Below, in pieces: positions 38,637-47,161 of a stretch of 64,000 nucleotides of DNA (position 1 is its first letter; each line of letters opens with the position of its first letter). This DNA is from Pseudomonas chlororaphis. GTDB taxonomy: Bacteria > Pseudomonadota > Gammaproteobacteria > Pseudomonadales > Pseudomonadaceae. The translations under genes and the position numbers were made by a program. The stretch covers positions 124,001 to 188,000 of the forward strand of contig NZ_MSCT01000008.1 in assembly GCF_001921865.1 (NCBI RefSeq), given 5' to 3'. The notes under the pieces are model-generated. The model saw nothing but the letters and a program-made list of their open reading frames with translations. It did no database searches and was not told the origin of the DNA.

Positions 38637-39245
38637 TTACTGGTCCGCTTCGCAGCCCTTGAGCACCAGGCGGATGATGGTCTGGGCGGCGGCTTCGTAG
38701 TCGGACTCGTCCAGCTTGGCCTTGCCGGTCACCACCGAGATCTGCCAGTCGAAGTCGGCATAGGTCTGGGTCGCGGCCCAGATGCTGAACATCAGGTGGT
38801 GAGGGTCGAGGGGGGCGATCTGGCCGCGATCGATCCAGGTCTGGATGCAATCGATGTTGTGCTTGGCCTGGGCGTTGAGCTGTTCGACCTGGTCCGGGCT
38901 CAGGTGCGGCGCGCCGTGCATGATCTCGCTGGCGAACACCTTGGAGGCGAAGGGCAGGTCGCGGGAGATACGGATTTTCGAGCGGATATAGCCGCTCAGG
39001 ACTTCGCTCGGCACGCCATCGGCGTTGAACGGGGTCGAGGCCTGGAGGATCGGCTCGATAATGCTTTCCAGGACCTCGCGGTAGAGGTTTTCCTTGGACT
39101 TGAAGTAGTAGTAGACGTTGGGCTTGGGCAGCCCCGCCTTGGCCGCGATGTCGCTGGTTTTGGTCGCAGCGAAGCCTTTGTCGGCAAATTCTTCACTGGC
39201 GGCACGCAGGATCAGTTCTTTGTTGCGCTCGCGGATGGTGCTCAT
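38637..39245 (-). CDS. TetR-family transcriptional regulator
   Basis: The 202-residue protein has an N-terminal TetR helix-turn-helix (ELILRAASEEFADKGFAATK, SDIAAKAGLPKPNVYYYF). Its C-terminal domain resembles RutR-type regulators (DLPFASKVFASEIMHGAPHL). I start at the ATG at 39245. The open frame extends 13 codons upstream. It may control a nitrogen or purine/pyrimidine-related function, and its nearness to the gcl region is suggestive but not proof. Its target is unknown. Confidence 0.85.
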   Translation of the reverse strand: MSTIRERNKELILRAASEEFADKGFAATKTSDIAAKAGLPKPNVYYYFKSKENLYREVLESIIEPILQASTPFNADGVPSEVLSGYIRSKIRISRDLPFASKVFASEIMHGAPHLSPDQVEQLNAQAKHNIDCIQTWIDRGQIAPLDPHHLMFSIWAATQTYADFDWQISVVTGKAKLDESDYEAAAQTIIRLVLKGCEADQ

Positions 39246-39381
39246 AAACCAGGTGATTCCTTGCCTGTTCGGGCGGTTGCGCATGGTAGCACCGGCTTTG
39301 CGCGAGGCTCAAGAATGGCCCCGCCGGCCCCCGTTGCACGCTATGCTGCGCAGCATTCATGACCTCAAGGAAGCCTGATCC

Positions 39382-40308
<927 letters not shown>

Positions 40309-40343
40309 GCCGGCAATGAGGCTCGCCGCGGGCGCGGCGAGGG

Positions 40344-41759
40344 TCAGGAGGGCAGTAGCTGCGCCACCGCCAGGCCGATCTTGTTGATCGCCTGTTCGAT
40401 CTTGCGGTTGGGCATGCCGGCGAAATTCAGTCGCAGGCAATTGCGGTACTTGCCGGCCGCGGAAAAGATATTGCCGTTGGCGATCTGGATATCCTCGGCT
40501 TCCAGCAGCCGGTTCAGGGTGTAGGTGTCGAACTCGTCCGGCAGCTCGACCCACAAGGTGAACCCGCCCTGGGGTTTGCTGACCCGGGTGCCTTCCGGCA
40601 GGTAGCGGCTGACCCATTCGGTCATCAGGTCGCGATGGCGCTGGTACTGTTTGCGCATCCGTCGCAGGTGCGGCAGGTAATGGCCCTTGGCAATGAATTC
40701 GGCGACCGCCAGCTGCGGTTGGGTCGCGGTGGTGCCGGAGCCGACGTATTTCATGTGCAGCACTTGCGGCAGGTAGCGCCCCGGAGCGATCCAGCCGATG
40801 CGCAGGCCCGGCGCCAGGGTTTTCGAGAATGAGCTGCACAGCAGCACGCGGCCGTCCTCGTCGAAGGATTTCAAGGTCCGTGGCCGCGGGTAGCGGAACG
40901 CCAGGTCGCCATAGATATCGTCTTCGATGATCGGCACGTCGTAGCGCTGGGCCAGGCGGATCATCGCGCGCTTGCGCTCGTCCGGCATGATGTAGCCCAG
41001 CGGGTTGTTGCAGTTGGGCGTGAGCTGGATGGCCTTGACCGGCCACTGTTCCAGGGCCATTTCCATGGCCTCCAGGCTGATGCCGGTGACCGGGTCGGTG
41101 GGAATCTCCAGGGCCTTGAGGCCGGCGGCCTTGAGCAACTGGATGATGCCGTGGAAGCACGGCGAGGCGATGGCCACGATGTCGCCGGGCTCGCACAGTG
41201 CGCGGATGGCGATGGACAGGGCTTCCTGGCAGCCGCTGGTGACGACGATTTCCGCGGGCGTCAGCCGGCAGCCCGAATCGACGCCGAGGCGGGCGATCTG
41301 TTCGCGCAGGGTCAGCACGCCTTGCAGGTGGTTGTATTGCAGGCTCGGGCTGTCGCTGCGCCGGCTGATCCGCGCCAGGGCGGTCAGCAGAGGCTTGAGG
41401 GTCGGCGCCGTGGTGTCGGGCATGCCGCAGCCCAGTTGCACGGCGTGGATGTTCTGTTCCTGGCGCATCAGGTCCTGCACCAGGTCCCACTGCGAGATAT
41501 CCACAGGCCGCAACGACGGCCGCCCCATCTTCGGCAGTTCCGGCAAACGCCGGCCGGCTGGGACGAAATAGCCCGACTTGGGCTTGGGGATAGCCAGCCC
41601 CGAGCTTTCCAGGACCCGATAGGCCTGTTGCACGGTGGTGAGGCTGACGCCGTGTTCGAGGCTCAGGGCCCGGACCGAAGGTAAACGCTCTCCAGGTCCG
41701 TATAACCCTTGCTCAATGCGGCTGCTGATGTATTCGGCGAGATTCAGGTATCGAGTCAT
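40344..41759 (-). CDS. MocR-type (GntR/aminotransferase) regulator, divergent from the gvg-like cluster
   Basis: The 471-residue protein joins an N-terminal GntR winged helix (ISSRIEQGLYGPGERLPSVR, LEHGVSLTTVQQAYRVLESS) to a fold-type I aminotransferase domain. That domain has the PLP-lysine motif SSFSKTLAPGLRIGW and the conserved NCNNPLGYIM. MocR regulators sense amino-acid-like ligands through PLP and often control divergent genes. The start could be the ATG at 41759 or one at 41780. I chose 41759 because the other abuts a possible -10. It is divergent from an amino-acid-derived product cluster and may correspond to its regulator (gvgR in WH6), but I cannot confirm that name. Confidence 0.88.
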   Translation of the reverse strand: MTRYLNLAEYISSRIEQGLYGPGERLPSVRALSLEHGVSLTTVQQAYRVLESSGLAIPKPKSGYFVPAGRRLPELPKMGRPSLRPVDISQWDLVQDLMRQEQNIHAVQLGCGMPDTTAPTLKPLLTALARISRRSDSPSLQYNHLQGVLTLREQIARLGVDSGCRLTPAEIVVTSGCQEALSIAIRALCEPGDIVAIASPCFHGIIQLLKAAGLKALEIPTDPVTGISLEAMEMALEQWPVKAIQLTPNCNNPLGYIMPDERKRAMIRLAQRYDVPIIEDDIYGDLAFRYPRPRTLKSFDEDGRVLLCSSFSKTLAPGLRIGWIAPGRYLPQVLHMKYVGSGTTATQPQLAVAEFIAKGHYLPHLRRMRKQYQRHRDLMTEWVSRYLPEGTRVSKPQGGFTLWVELPDEFDTYTLNRLLEAEDIQIANGNIFSAAGKYRNCLRLNFAGMPNRKIEQAINKIGLAVAQLLPS

Positions 41760-41778
41760 GCGGGGACTGTAGCGACTC

Positions 41779-41846
41779 ATCTGTCGTATAAAAAGTTACA
41801 GATTTCACTTTTTTTGAAAATTTTTCGGGGCAAAAAAGCAATCTGT
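41779..41846. promoter_or_regulatory. Candidate MocR operator with ATCTGT repeats
   Basis: ATCTGT at 41779-41784 is inverted at 41798-41803 (ACAGAT) and directly repeated at 41841-41846. MocR regulators commonly bind such combinations of direct and inverted half-sites. The 250-base divergent region is A/T-rich relative to its surroundings and must hold the promoters of both the regulator and the gvg-like genes. Confidence 0.5.
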
Positions 41847-42032
41847 ACTGAGAAAAATCATGTGGCGTGTACCTATAAGACAGTCATTGCCTTTGGGAAG
41901 ATGGCCCGCATCGCACTGTACTGGTTGTTCTGAAATACAGCAGTGGCGCAATTCAGAATCACCCGCTCCATGGGTGACGGGCTTCTCCCTCAGTCTACTT
42001 TAGACGATGACTTCTCAAGGAAGAGCAGGGTA

Positions 42033-43037
42033 ATGACGGCAAGGATCAAACTGACTCCGCAGATGGCCGAGTACGAACAGAAGTTCACCGACGGTGGTGA
42101 GGTTCGCTGGCTGCCTTACTTGATGTATTTCCATCCAGCCAACCACAGCTCGGAGGTGGTCAATACAGATGCTTCAGGCTTCCGTTATTCGGAGTTGCTG
42201 GGCATACAGTATTCGGTGGTCAACAGCCGCCACGCCAAGAGCGTACGGGTGCTGGCCGGCAGTTCGACGGTGTTTGGCATCGGCGCCAGCTCGGATGCCT
42301 GGACGCTGCCATCGCGCCTTGCCGAGAACGACCCTGACAGCAAGCCCTGGATCAACTTTGGCGGCCGCAGCTTCAACTCGACCCAGGAACTGACGCTGTT
42401 CACGCTGTATCGCCACATGCTGCCCAAGGTCGACGAAATCGTGCTGTTTTCCGGGTTCAACAACCTGGGGCTGGCCCGCCAGCCGGACAGCAGCCGTGGC
42501 GAACATGGCGCGTTTTTCAACTGCAACCAGTTCTTCGATGCCATGCGTCCGGAGCCCCAGGCTCCCAAGCGCGGCATGTTCCGCGCCCTGCTGGGCAAGG
42601 ACGAAGAAGAGCCGACGCCCGAGCCGCCGCCGACCATGGAGGAACAGATCGACTACGCCGCCGACCTGACCTTGCGCCATCTGGATACCTGGCGGGCGCT
42701 GGCGGCCGATATGGGCGCCAAGCTGACCTTCATCCTGCAGCCGCTGGCCGGCTGGGTCCGGGAGAAGGGCTGCGACGAGGAAGAACAACTGTTCGCCGAA
42801 CTGGATCGCGCCGGCAGTTTCAGCGAGGTTTATGGCGACATCCTGCAGCCCGCGGTCTGCGAGGCCTACGCGGCCCGCCTGCGCGAGGGTGCACAGAAGA
42901 TGGGCGTGCGTTTCGTGAACATTACACCGCTGCTGTCCGAGGCCCTGCAGCCCGAACAATGGCTGTTCGTCGACCGTATTCACTTCACCGACCAGGGGAA
43001 CGATTTCGTCTCGAAAATCATCCTCGATGTTCTTTAA
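42033..43037 (+). CDS. gvgA: SGNH-hydrolase-like protein, first gene of the gvg-like cluster
   Basis: The 334-residue protein has the four blocks of an SGNH/GDSL hydrolase. The nucleophile region is VLAGSSTVFG (S77 or S78), the oxyanion glycine region is FGGRSFNS (G110-111), block III is SGFNNLG (N143-144), and the final DRIH gives D314 and H317. Nothing shows an export signal. An insertion around residues 178-202 (KRGMFRALLGKDEEEPTPEP) resembles the start of the following peptide. The start at 42033 has AGGAAGAG upstream. The gene name is assigned by order relative to P. fluorescens WH6 and rests on memory. Its reaction is unknown; an acyl, carbamoyl or formyl hydrolase or transferase step is possible. 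Confidence 0.75.
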   Translation: MTARIKLTPQMAEYEQKFTDGGEVRWLPYLMYFHPANHSSEVVNTDASGFRYSELLGIQYSVVNSRHAKSVRVLAGSSTVFGIGASSDAWTLPSRLAENDPDSKPWINFGGRSFNSTQELTLFTLYRHMLPKVDEIVLFSGFNNLGLARQPDSSRGEHGAFFNCNQFFDAMRPEPQAPKRGMFRALLGKDEEEPTPEPPPTMEEQIDYAADLTLRHLDTWRALAADMGAKLTFILQPLAGWVREKGCDEEEQLFAELDRAGSFSEVYGDILQPAVCEAYAARLREGAQKMGVRFVNITPLLSEALQPEQWLFVDRIHFTDQGNDFVSKIILDVL

Positions 43038-43048
43038 AGGAGTCTGCC

Positions 43049-43135
43049 ATGAGCTACATCAAGAACCTGTTCCAACGTCTGTTCGGCAAGAAGAAAAAGA
43101 AGAAGCCGGACTCGTCGATCTACCCGATGTTCTGA
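43049..43135 (+). CDS. gvgB: 28-residue peptide of the gvg-like cluster
   Basis: A strong ribosome-binding site (AAAGGAG, 43036-43042) precedes an ATG that opens a 28-codon gene. The peptide has an amphipathic start (MSYIKNLFQRLFG), a tract of six lysines (KKKKKK) and an acidic-aromatic end (PDSSIYPMF). It lies 11 bases after the SGNH-like gene and 87 bases before the di-iron protein gene. The WH6 FVG cluster was reported to require two ORFs shorter than 150 nt, and this would be one of them. A membrane anchor, enzyme-assembly peptide or modified scaffold are possible roles. Confidence 0.8.
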   Translation: MSYIKNLFQRLFGKKKKKKPDSSIYPMF

Positions 43136-43222
43136 TCACGGCGCCCGATGTCATTGCTTGCCGATGACTGAGGGCCGGCAATGGATTGCCTCGGTCTCCA
43201 ACCTGGAAGGGAAGTAAACAGT

Positions 43223-45391
43223 ATGTGGCGCCAGTTTTATCGATCAGTCAGCAACCCCGAGAGTTTTCTCGGGGATGTGAGTATCCGGCGTCTGATGGGC
43301 CTGGCCGCACCGGGTGAAGCGGGCGCGGGCGGCTTGGCCGACCTGCGGGTGCAGATCGAGCTCTGGCGCGACGAGCAGACCCGGGTTTACCGCGAGCTGG
43401 CTGGCCAGGCCGCGGAGCTGGGCAACCAACGCGAATTCGCCGAGGCCCTGCTGGCGCACTCGGCGCCGTTGGCCTCGGTCCTGGGGTGCTGGCTGCAAGG
43501 CATGAGCGCCCCCGGGGTCTTCGAGGACAGCGCGCAACTCAAGCTCATGGAGCTGCTGGCCCACGACGTGGGCGTCGGGCGGCCCCTGGCGTCGCGCGCC
43601 GATCACTTCAAATCGCTGTTGGTGCAGGTCGGGCTGACCGCCTACGCGGTGTCGCCGTTCGAGCTCGCCACGCTCCCCGACCTGCCCGACGAATTGTTCG
43701 AGTTGCCGGCCTTGCTGCAGGCGGTGAGCCGCCGCAGCGATGCCTTCGGCGACACCCTGTGCGGCATCGACTACGCCTGGCGCGCCCTCGGGCTCGGACC
43801 CTGGTGGGCCGCGCTGGACGCGCAGCAGTTGGACACCCGCCGGCTCGACCTGAACCAGTTGGATGGCGCCGCTTCGGCGCTGGATATCTCCCAGTGGGTC
43901 TGCGAGCAGGTGGCCGGCCAAGGCAGTCTGCGTCGTTTGCAGTTGGAGGCGGGAGCCCAGTGGCTGTTCGCGGCGTTGAAAACCTTCAACGAGCGGCTGC
44001 TGGCGCATTGTCGGGCGGCGGTATCCCCCGAGCGCCTGATGGGCAAGATGATCCAGCGCATGGCTCGGGCCGGCGCGGTCTATCACCAGGACTACAAGAT
44101 GGAAGGCCGCAGCCTGGCGCAGTGGCTGCGCGAGGCTCAAATCGACCCTGTGCCGCTGCTGGAGATGCTCTCGCGCAGCCGCCTGATCGTGCCCGGCAAC
44201 GCCGACAAGAGCCTGCTGGTCAACACGCTGGTGGCGCCCAACGGGCGGATGTTCCGGATCTTCAGCGAGGCTGACCTGAGCGTCATCCGCAAATGGATCG
44301 ACGGCCTGTCAGGGCCGATTCCCCTGGCTGAGGCTGCCGCGGTGCCGGCACCGGTCCAGGTCGACGGCCCGGTTGCACGGGCATCGGGCCAGGACACCCA
44401 GGAACAGGGCCAGTGGCCCAAGAGCTTGCGCGATGCCTACTTTGTCCTCCAGGGCAGGGCGCTGGGGCCGCGTACCCAGGCGTTTGCCCAGGCGTATGTC
44501 GCTCGCTGGCTGGAGCAGTCGCGCCGCTCACTGCGAGATTCCGAACGTACCTTGCCCGAGGCCTGGAATGTCGGGGTATTGCGCGAGTGGCTGCTGGACA
44601 AGCACGACCGCCACGGCCAGGAGTTCGAAGACAGCGACCCGGCGGCCATGCCGTCGCGCGAAGAAATCGTCGATTCCACCCTGCAACTGGCGCCGCTGAC
44701 CCTGATCGACGGTGCCTGGCTCCAGGGTTTCACCGACCTGAGCCTGGCGTCGTCCCATGTCGGTTATGCGTTGTTCCAGACTTATTGGGATGAGCTGGGC
44801 AACGGTTCCTATGCCCTGAACCACCCGAAGATCTACCGCGACGGCCTGCGCCAGATGGGCCTGGAGCTGGCGCCTACCGGCGCCCGCGAATTCGCCGAGG
44901 ACGCGCGGCTGCGCGAGGAGTCGTTCCGCCTGCCGGTCTACTGGCTCTGCCTGGGCAAGCTGCCGGTCACCTTCATGCCGGAAATCCTCGGCATGAACCT
45001 GGCGATGGAACTGTCGGGGGTGGGCGGCAGCTACCGTTCGGCCCGGCGCTTTTTGCGGCACTACGGATTCAGCACCGCGTTCGTCGACCTGCATAACACC
45101 ATCGACAACGTCTCCACCGGGCATTCGGCCTGGGCGGTGGACGCCATCGATGCCTATATGCGCCAGGTCGCCGCGACGCAGCCTGGGCAACAGGCAGAAC
45201 ACTGGCAACGGGTCCGCGTGGGTTACGAGTCCCTGGCGCCGCAGCCGGACCGCCTGACGTCCTGGCTGCGACGCCTGGGTATCGGCTCGGCGGACGCGGT
45301 GCTGCCGCGCAGCAAGGCGCTGGGCGAGGACCAGGCGCTGTTGCATCACGAACCTATTGTCCCGACCACACCGGCTGGCGTAACGGCCTGA
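43223..45391 (+). CDS. gvgC: Haem-oxygenase-like di-iron (iron-containing redox) protein
   Basis: The 722-residue protein has an N-terminal half of unknown fold and a C-terminal domain of the iron-containing redox enzyme family. Its signatures are DELGNG followed by NHPKIYRDGL (candidate ligands E524 and H534) and DLHNTIDNVSTGHSAWAVDA (H624, D628, H634). Members of this haem-oxygenase-like di-iron superfamily carry out N-oxygenation, C-C cleavage or desaturation. In a pathway to an aminooxy-vinylglycine it is the best candidate for N-O bond or alkene formation. This is inference. The start at 43223 follows GGAAGGGAAG. Gene name by order relative to WH6. Confidence 0.82.
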   Translation: MWRQFYRSVSNPESFLGDVSIRRLMGLAAPGEAGAGGLADLRVQIELWRDEQTRVYRELAGQAAELGNQREFAEALLAHSAPLASVLGCWLQGMSAPGVFEDSAQLKLMELLAHDVGVGRPLASRADHFKSLLVQVGLTAYAVSPFELATLPDLPDELFELPALLQAVSRRSDAFGDTLCGIDYAWRALGLGPWWAALDAQQLDTRRLDLNQLDGAASALDISQWVCEQVAGQGSLRRLQLEAGAQWLFAALKTFNERLLAHCRAAVSPERLMGKMIQRMARAGAVYHQDYKMEGRSLAQWLREAQIDPVPLLEMLSRSRLIVPGNADKSLLVNTLVAPNGRMFRIFSEADLSVIRKWIDGLSGPIPLAEAAAVPAPVQVDGPVARASGQDTQEQGQWPKSLRDAYFVLQGRALGPRTQAFAQAYVARWLEQSRRSLRDSERTLPEAWNVGVLREWLLDKHDRHGQEFEDSDPAAMPSREEIVDSTLQLAPLTLIDGAWLQGFTDLSLASSHVGYALFQTYWDELGNGSYALNHPKIYRDGLRQMGLELAPTGAREFAEDARLREESFRLPVYWLCLGKLPVTFMPEILGMNLAMELSGVGGSYRSARRFLRHYGFSTAFVDLHNTIDNVSTGHSAWAVDAIDAYMRQVAATQPGQQAEHWQRVRVGYESLAPQPDRLTSWLRRLGIGSADAVLPRSKALGEDQALLHHEPIVPTTPAGVTA

Positions 45392-45407
45392 ACGTCAAGG
45401 AGTGCCC

Positions 45408-46451
45408 ATGTCTCTGGTCAACGTGCACAACGAGTGGGACCCGCTGGAAGAAATGATCGTCGGTATTGCCCGGGGCGCCCAGGTGCCCCGGGCCGACCGC
45501 GGGTTGTTCGCCCTCGATTACAGCGAGCAGCATGACTACATCGAGGACATTCCCTCCGGTCCCTATCCGCAGCAGGTCATCGAAGAGGCCGGCGAGGACC
45601 TGGACGCCTTTGCCGCTTTCCTGCGCTCCCACGGGGTCATCGTCCGGCGTCCGGACGTCACCGACCATCGCGCGGTGTTCGGCACCGCGGCCTGGAAAAC
45701 CGACGGCGAGTACAACTACTGCCCGCGCGATGTGCTGCTGCCCATCGGCCAGACCATCATCGAGGCGCCGATGGCGCTGCGCAGCCGCTACCTGGAACCG
45801 TTCGCCTACCGTCGCCACCTGACCGAATACTTCGCCAGCGGCTCCAACTGGATCTCCGCGCCCAAGCCGCAGCTGCTGGACAGCACTTACCGGATCAACC
45901 CCAAGGACGGTTCGATCATCGCCAACGACGAGCCGATCTTCGATGCCGCCAACGTGATCCGCGTCGGCGAGGACATCCTCTATCTGGTCTCGCGCAGCGG
46001 CAACCAGCTGGGCTGCCAGTGGTTGCAGCGGGTGCTGGGCGACCGTTACCGGGTGCATCCGGTGAGCGGCGTGTACGACGGTACGCACCTGGACACCACC
46101 ATCACCGTGGTGCGCCCGGGTCTGGTGGTGCTGTGCCCGGAGCGGATCCGCAAGGACCAGGTGCCGGCGCTGTTCAAGAACTGGGACATCATCTGGGCGC
46201 CGGAGATGGTCGACACCGGCTATTGCTGGTCTTACCCGCGCGCGTCGATCTGGCAGGGCATGAACTTCATCATGGTCAACCCGGCGCTGGCGGTGATCAA
46301 CGACCAGCAGGTGCCGCTGATCCGCGCCCTGGAAAAACACGGGATCGACGTGGCGCCGCTGAAAATGCGCCACGCCCGCAGCCTCAGCGGCGGTTTCCAT
46401 TGCGTGTCGGTCGACATTCGTCGCAGTGGCACCCTTGAAGACTATCGGTGA
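45408..46451 (+). CDS. gvgD: Amidinotransferase-family enzyme
   Basis: The 347-residue protein is of the glycine/inosamine amidinotransferase type (N-terminal NVHNEWDPLEEMIVGIARGA). The catalytic triad is visible as D179 (EPIFDAAN), H227 (DGTHLDTT) and C332 (SGGFHCVSVD). Such enzymes move an amidino group from arginine to an amine. FVG contains no amidino group, and two central genes of the WH6 cluster were reported as dispensable for FVG; this is probably one of them. AAGGAG before the ATG at 45408 fixes the start. A GTG two codons upstream is inside that site. Confidence 0.88.
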   Translation: MSLVNVHNEWDPLEEMIVGIARGAQVPRADRGLFALDYSEQHDYIEDIPSGPYPQQVIEEAGEDLDAFAAFLRSHGVIVRRPDVTDHRAVFGTAAWKTDGEYNYCPRDVLLPIGQTIIEAPMALRSRYLEPFAYRRHLTEYFASGSNWISAPKPQLLDSTYRINPKDGSIIANDEPIFDAANVIRVGEDILYLVSRSGNQLGCQWLQRVLGDRYRVHPVSGVYDGTHLDTTITVVRPGLVVLCPERIRKDQVPALFKNWDIIWAPEMVDTGYCWSYPRASIWQGMNFIMVNPALAVINDQQVPLIRALEKHGIDVAPLKMRHARSLSGGFHCVSVDIRRSGTLEDYR

Positions 46452-46465
46452 GCGGAGTTCCGGGC

Positions 46466-47092
46466 ATGCAGAATCTGGACTACTACGCCGTCATCCTGTT
46501 CGCGATCTCGACCTGCGTGACGCCGGGGCCGAACAACGTGATGCTGATGTCCTCCGGGGTCAACTTCGGCATCAGCCGCACCCTGCGCCACGTCGCGGGC
46601 ATCAACATCGGTTTTCCGTTGATGCTGATCGCGGTGGGGCTCGGCGCCGGCGCGGTATTCCATCGCTATCCCAGCCTGCACGACATCCTGCAGGTAATCG
46701 GGGCGCTGTACATGTTGTACCTGGCCTACCGGATCGCCACGGCGCCCACCGTCGATCTCAACGACCAGGGCGGGCGCCCGCTGGGCTTTACCGGTGCGGC
46801 GCTGTTCCAGTGGGTCAACCCCAAGGCCTGGATCATGGCGGTGGGCGCGGTCCTGGCCTACACCACGCCGGTGGGTTCCTACAGTGCGCAGATCCTGCTG
46901 ATCGCGCTGATCTTCTTTCTCTTCGGTTCGCCTTGCTCGATGGTCTGGGTGTTGTTCGGGCGTTATCTGAGGCGCTTTCTCAGCGAGCCGAACCGACTGC
47001 GGCTGTTCAATATTTCAATGAGTGTGTTGTTGGTGGTGTCGTTGATCCCGGCATTGAAAAGCCTGCCGGTCTCAAGTTGGTTGCACGGATAA
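46466..47092 (+). CDS. gvgE: LysE-family exporter (first of three)
   Basis: The 208-residue, six-helix protein has the LysE/RhtB signature at the N-terminus (STCVTPGPNNVMLMSSGVNF) and WVNPKAWIMAVGA in the middle. These proteins export amino acids and analogues. GGAG precedes the ATG at 46466. It lies 14 bases after the amidinotransferase gene and could export or protect against a cluster product. Together with gvgD it may form a sub-pathway separate from FVG. Confidence 0.87.
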   Translation: MQNLDYYAVILFAISTCVTPGPNNVMLMSSGVNFGISRTLRHVAGINIGFPLMLIAVGLGAGAVFHRYPSLHDILQVIGALYMLYLAYRIATAPTVDLNDQGGRPLGFTGAALFQWVNPKAWIMAVGAVLAYTTPVGSYSAQILLIALIFFLFGSPCSMVWVLFGRYLRRFLSEPNRLRLFNISMSVLLVVSLIPALKSLPVSSWLHG

Positions 47093-47161
47093 CGGACTGT
47101 GCACAGACACAGGGAAATTCTTTCCATGGATTGGCATGAAGCTATGAGGATGAGCGTTTAA

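Noticed and set aside
40322..40341. GC-rich hairpin between the DUF808 and MocR genes as a terminator
   Set aside because: The eight-base-pair stem is real, but no T tract follows on either strand.
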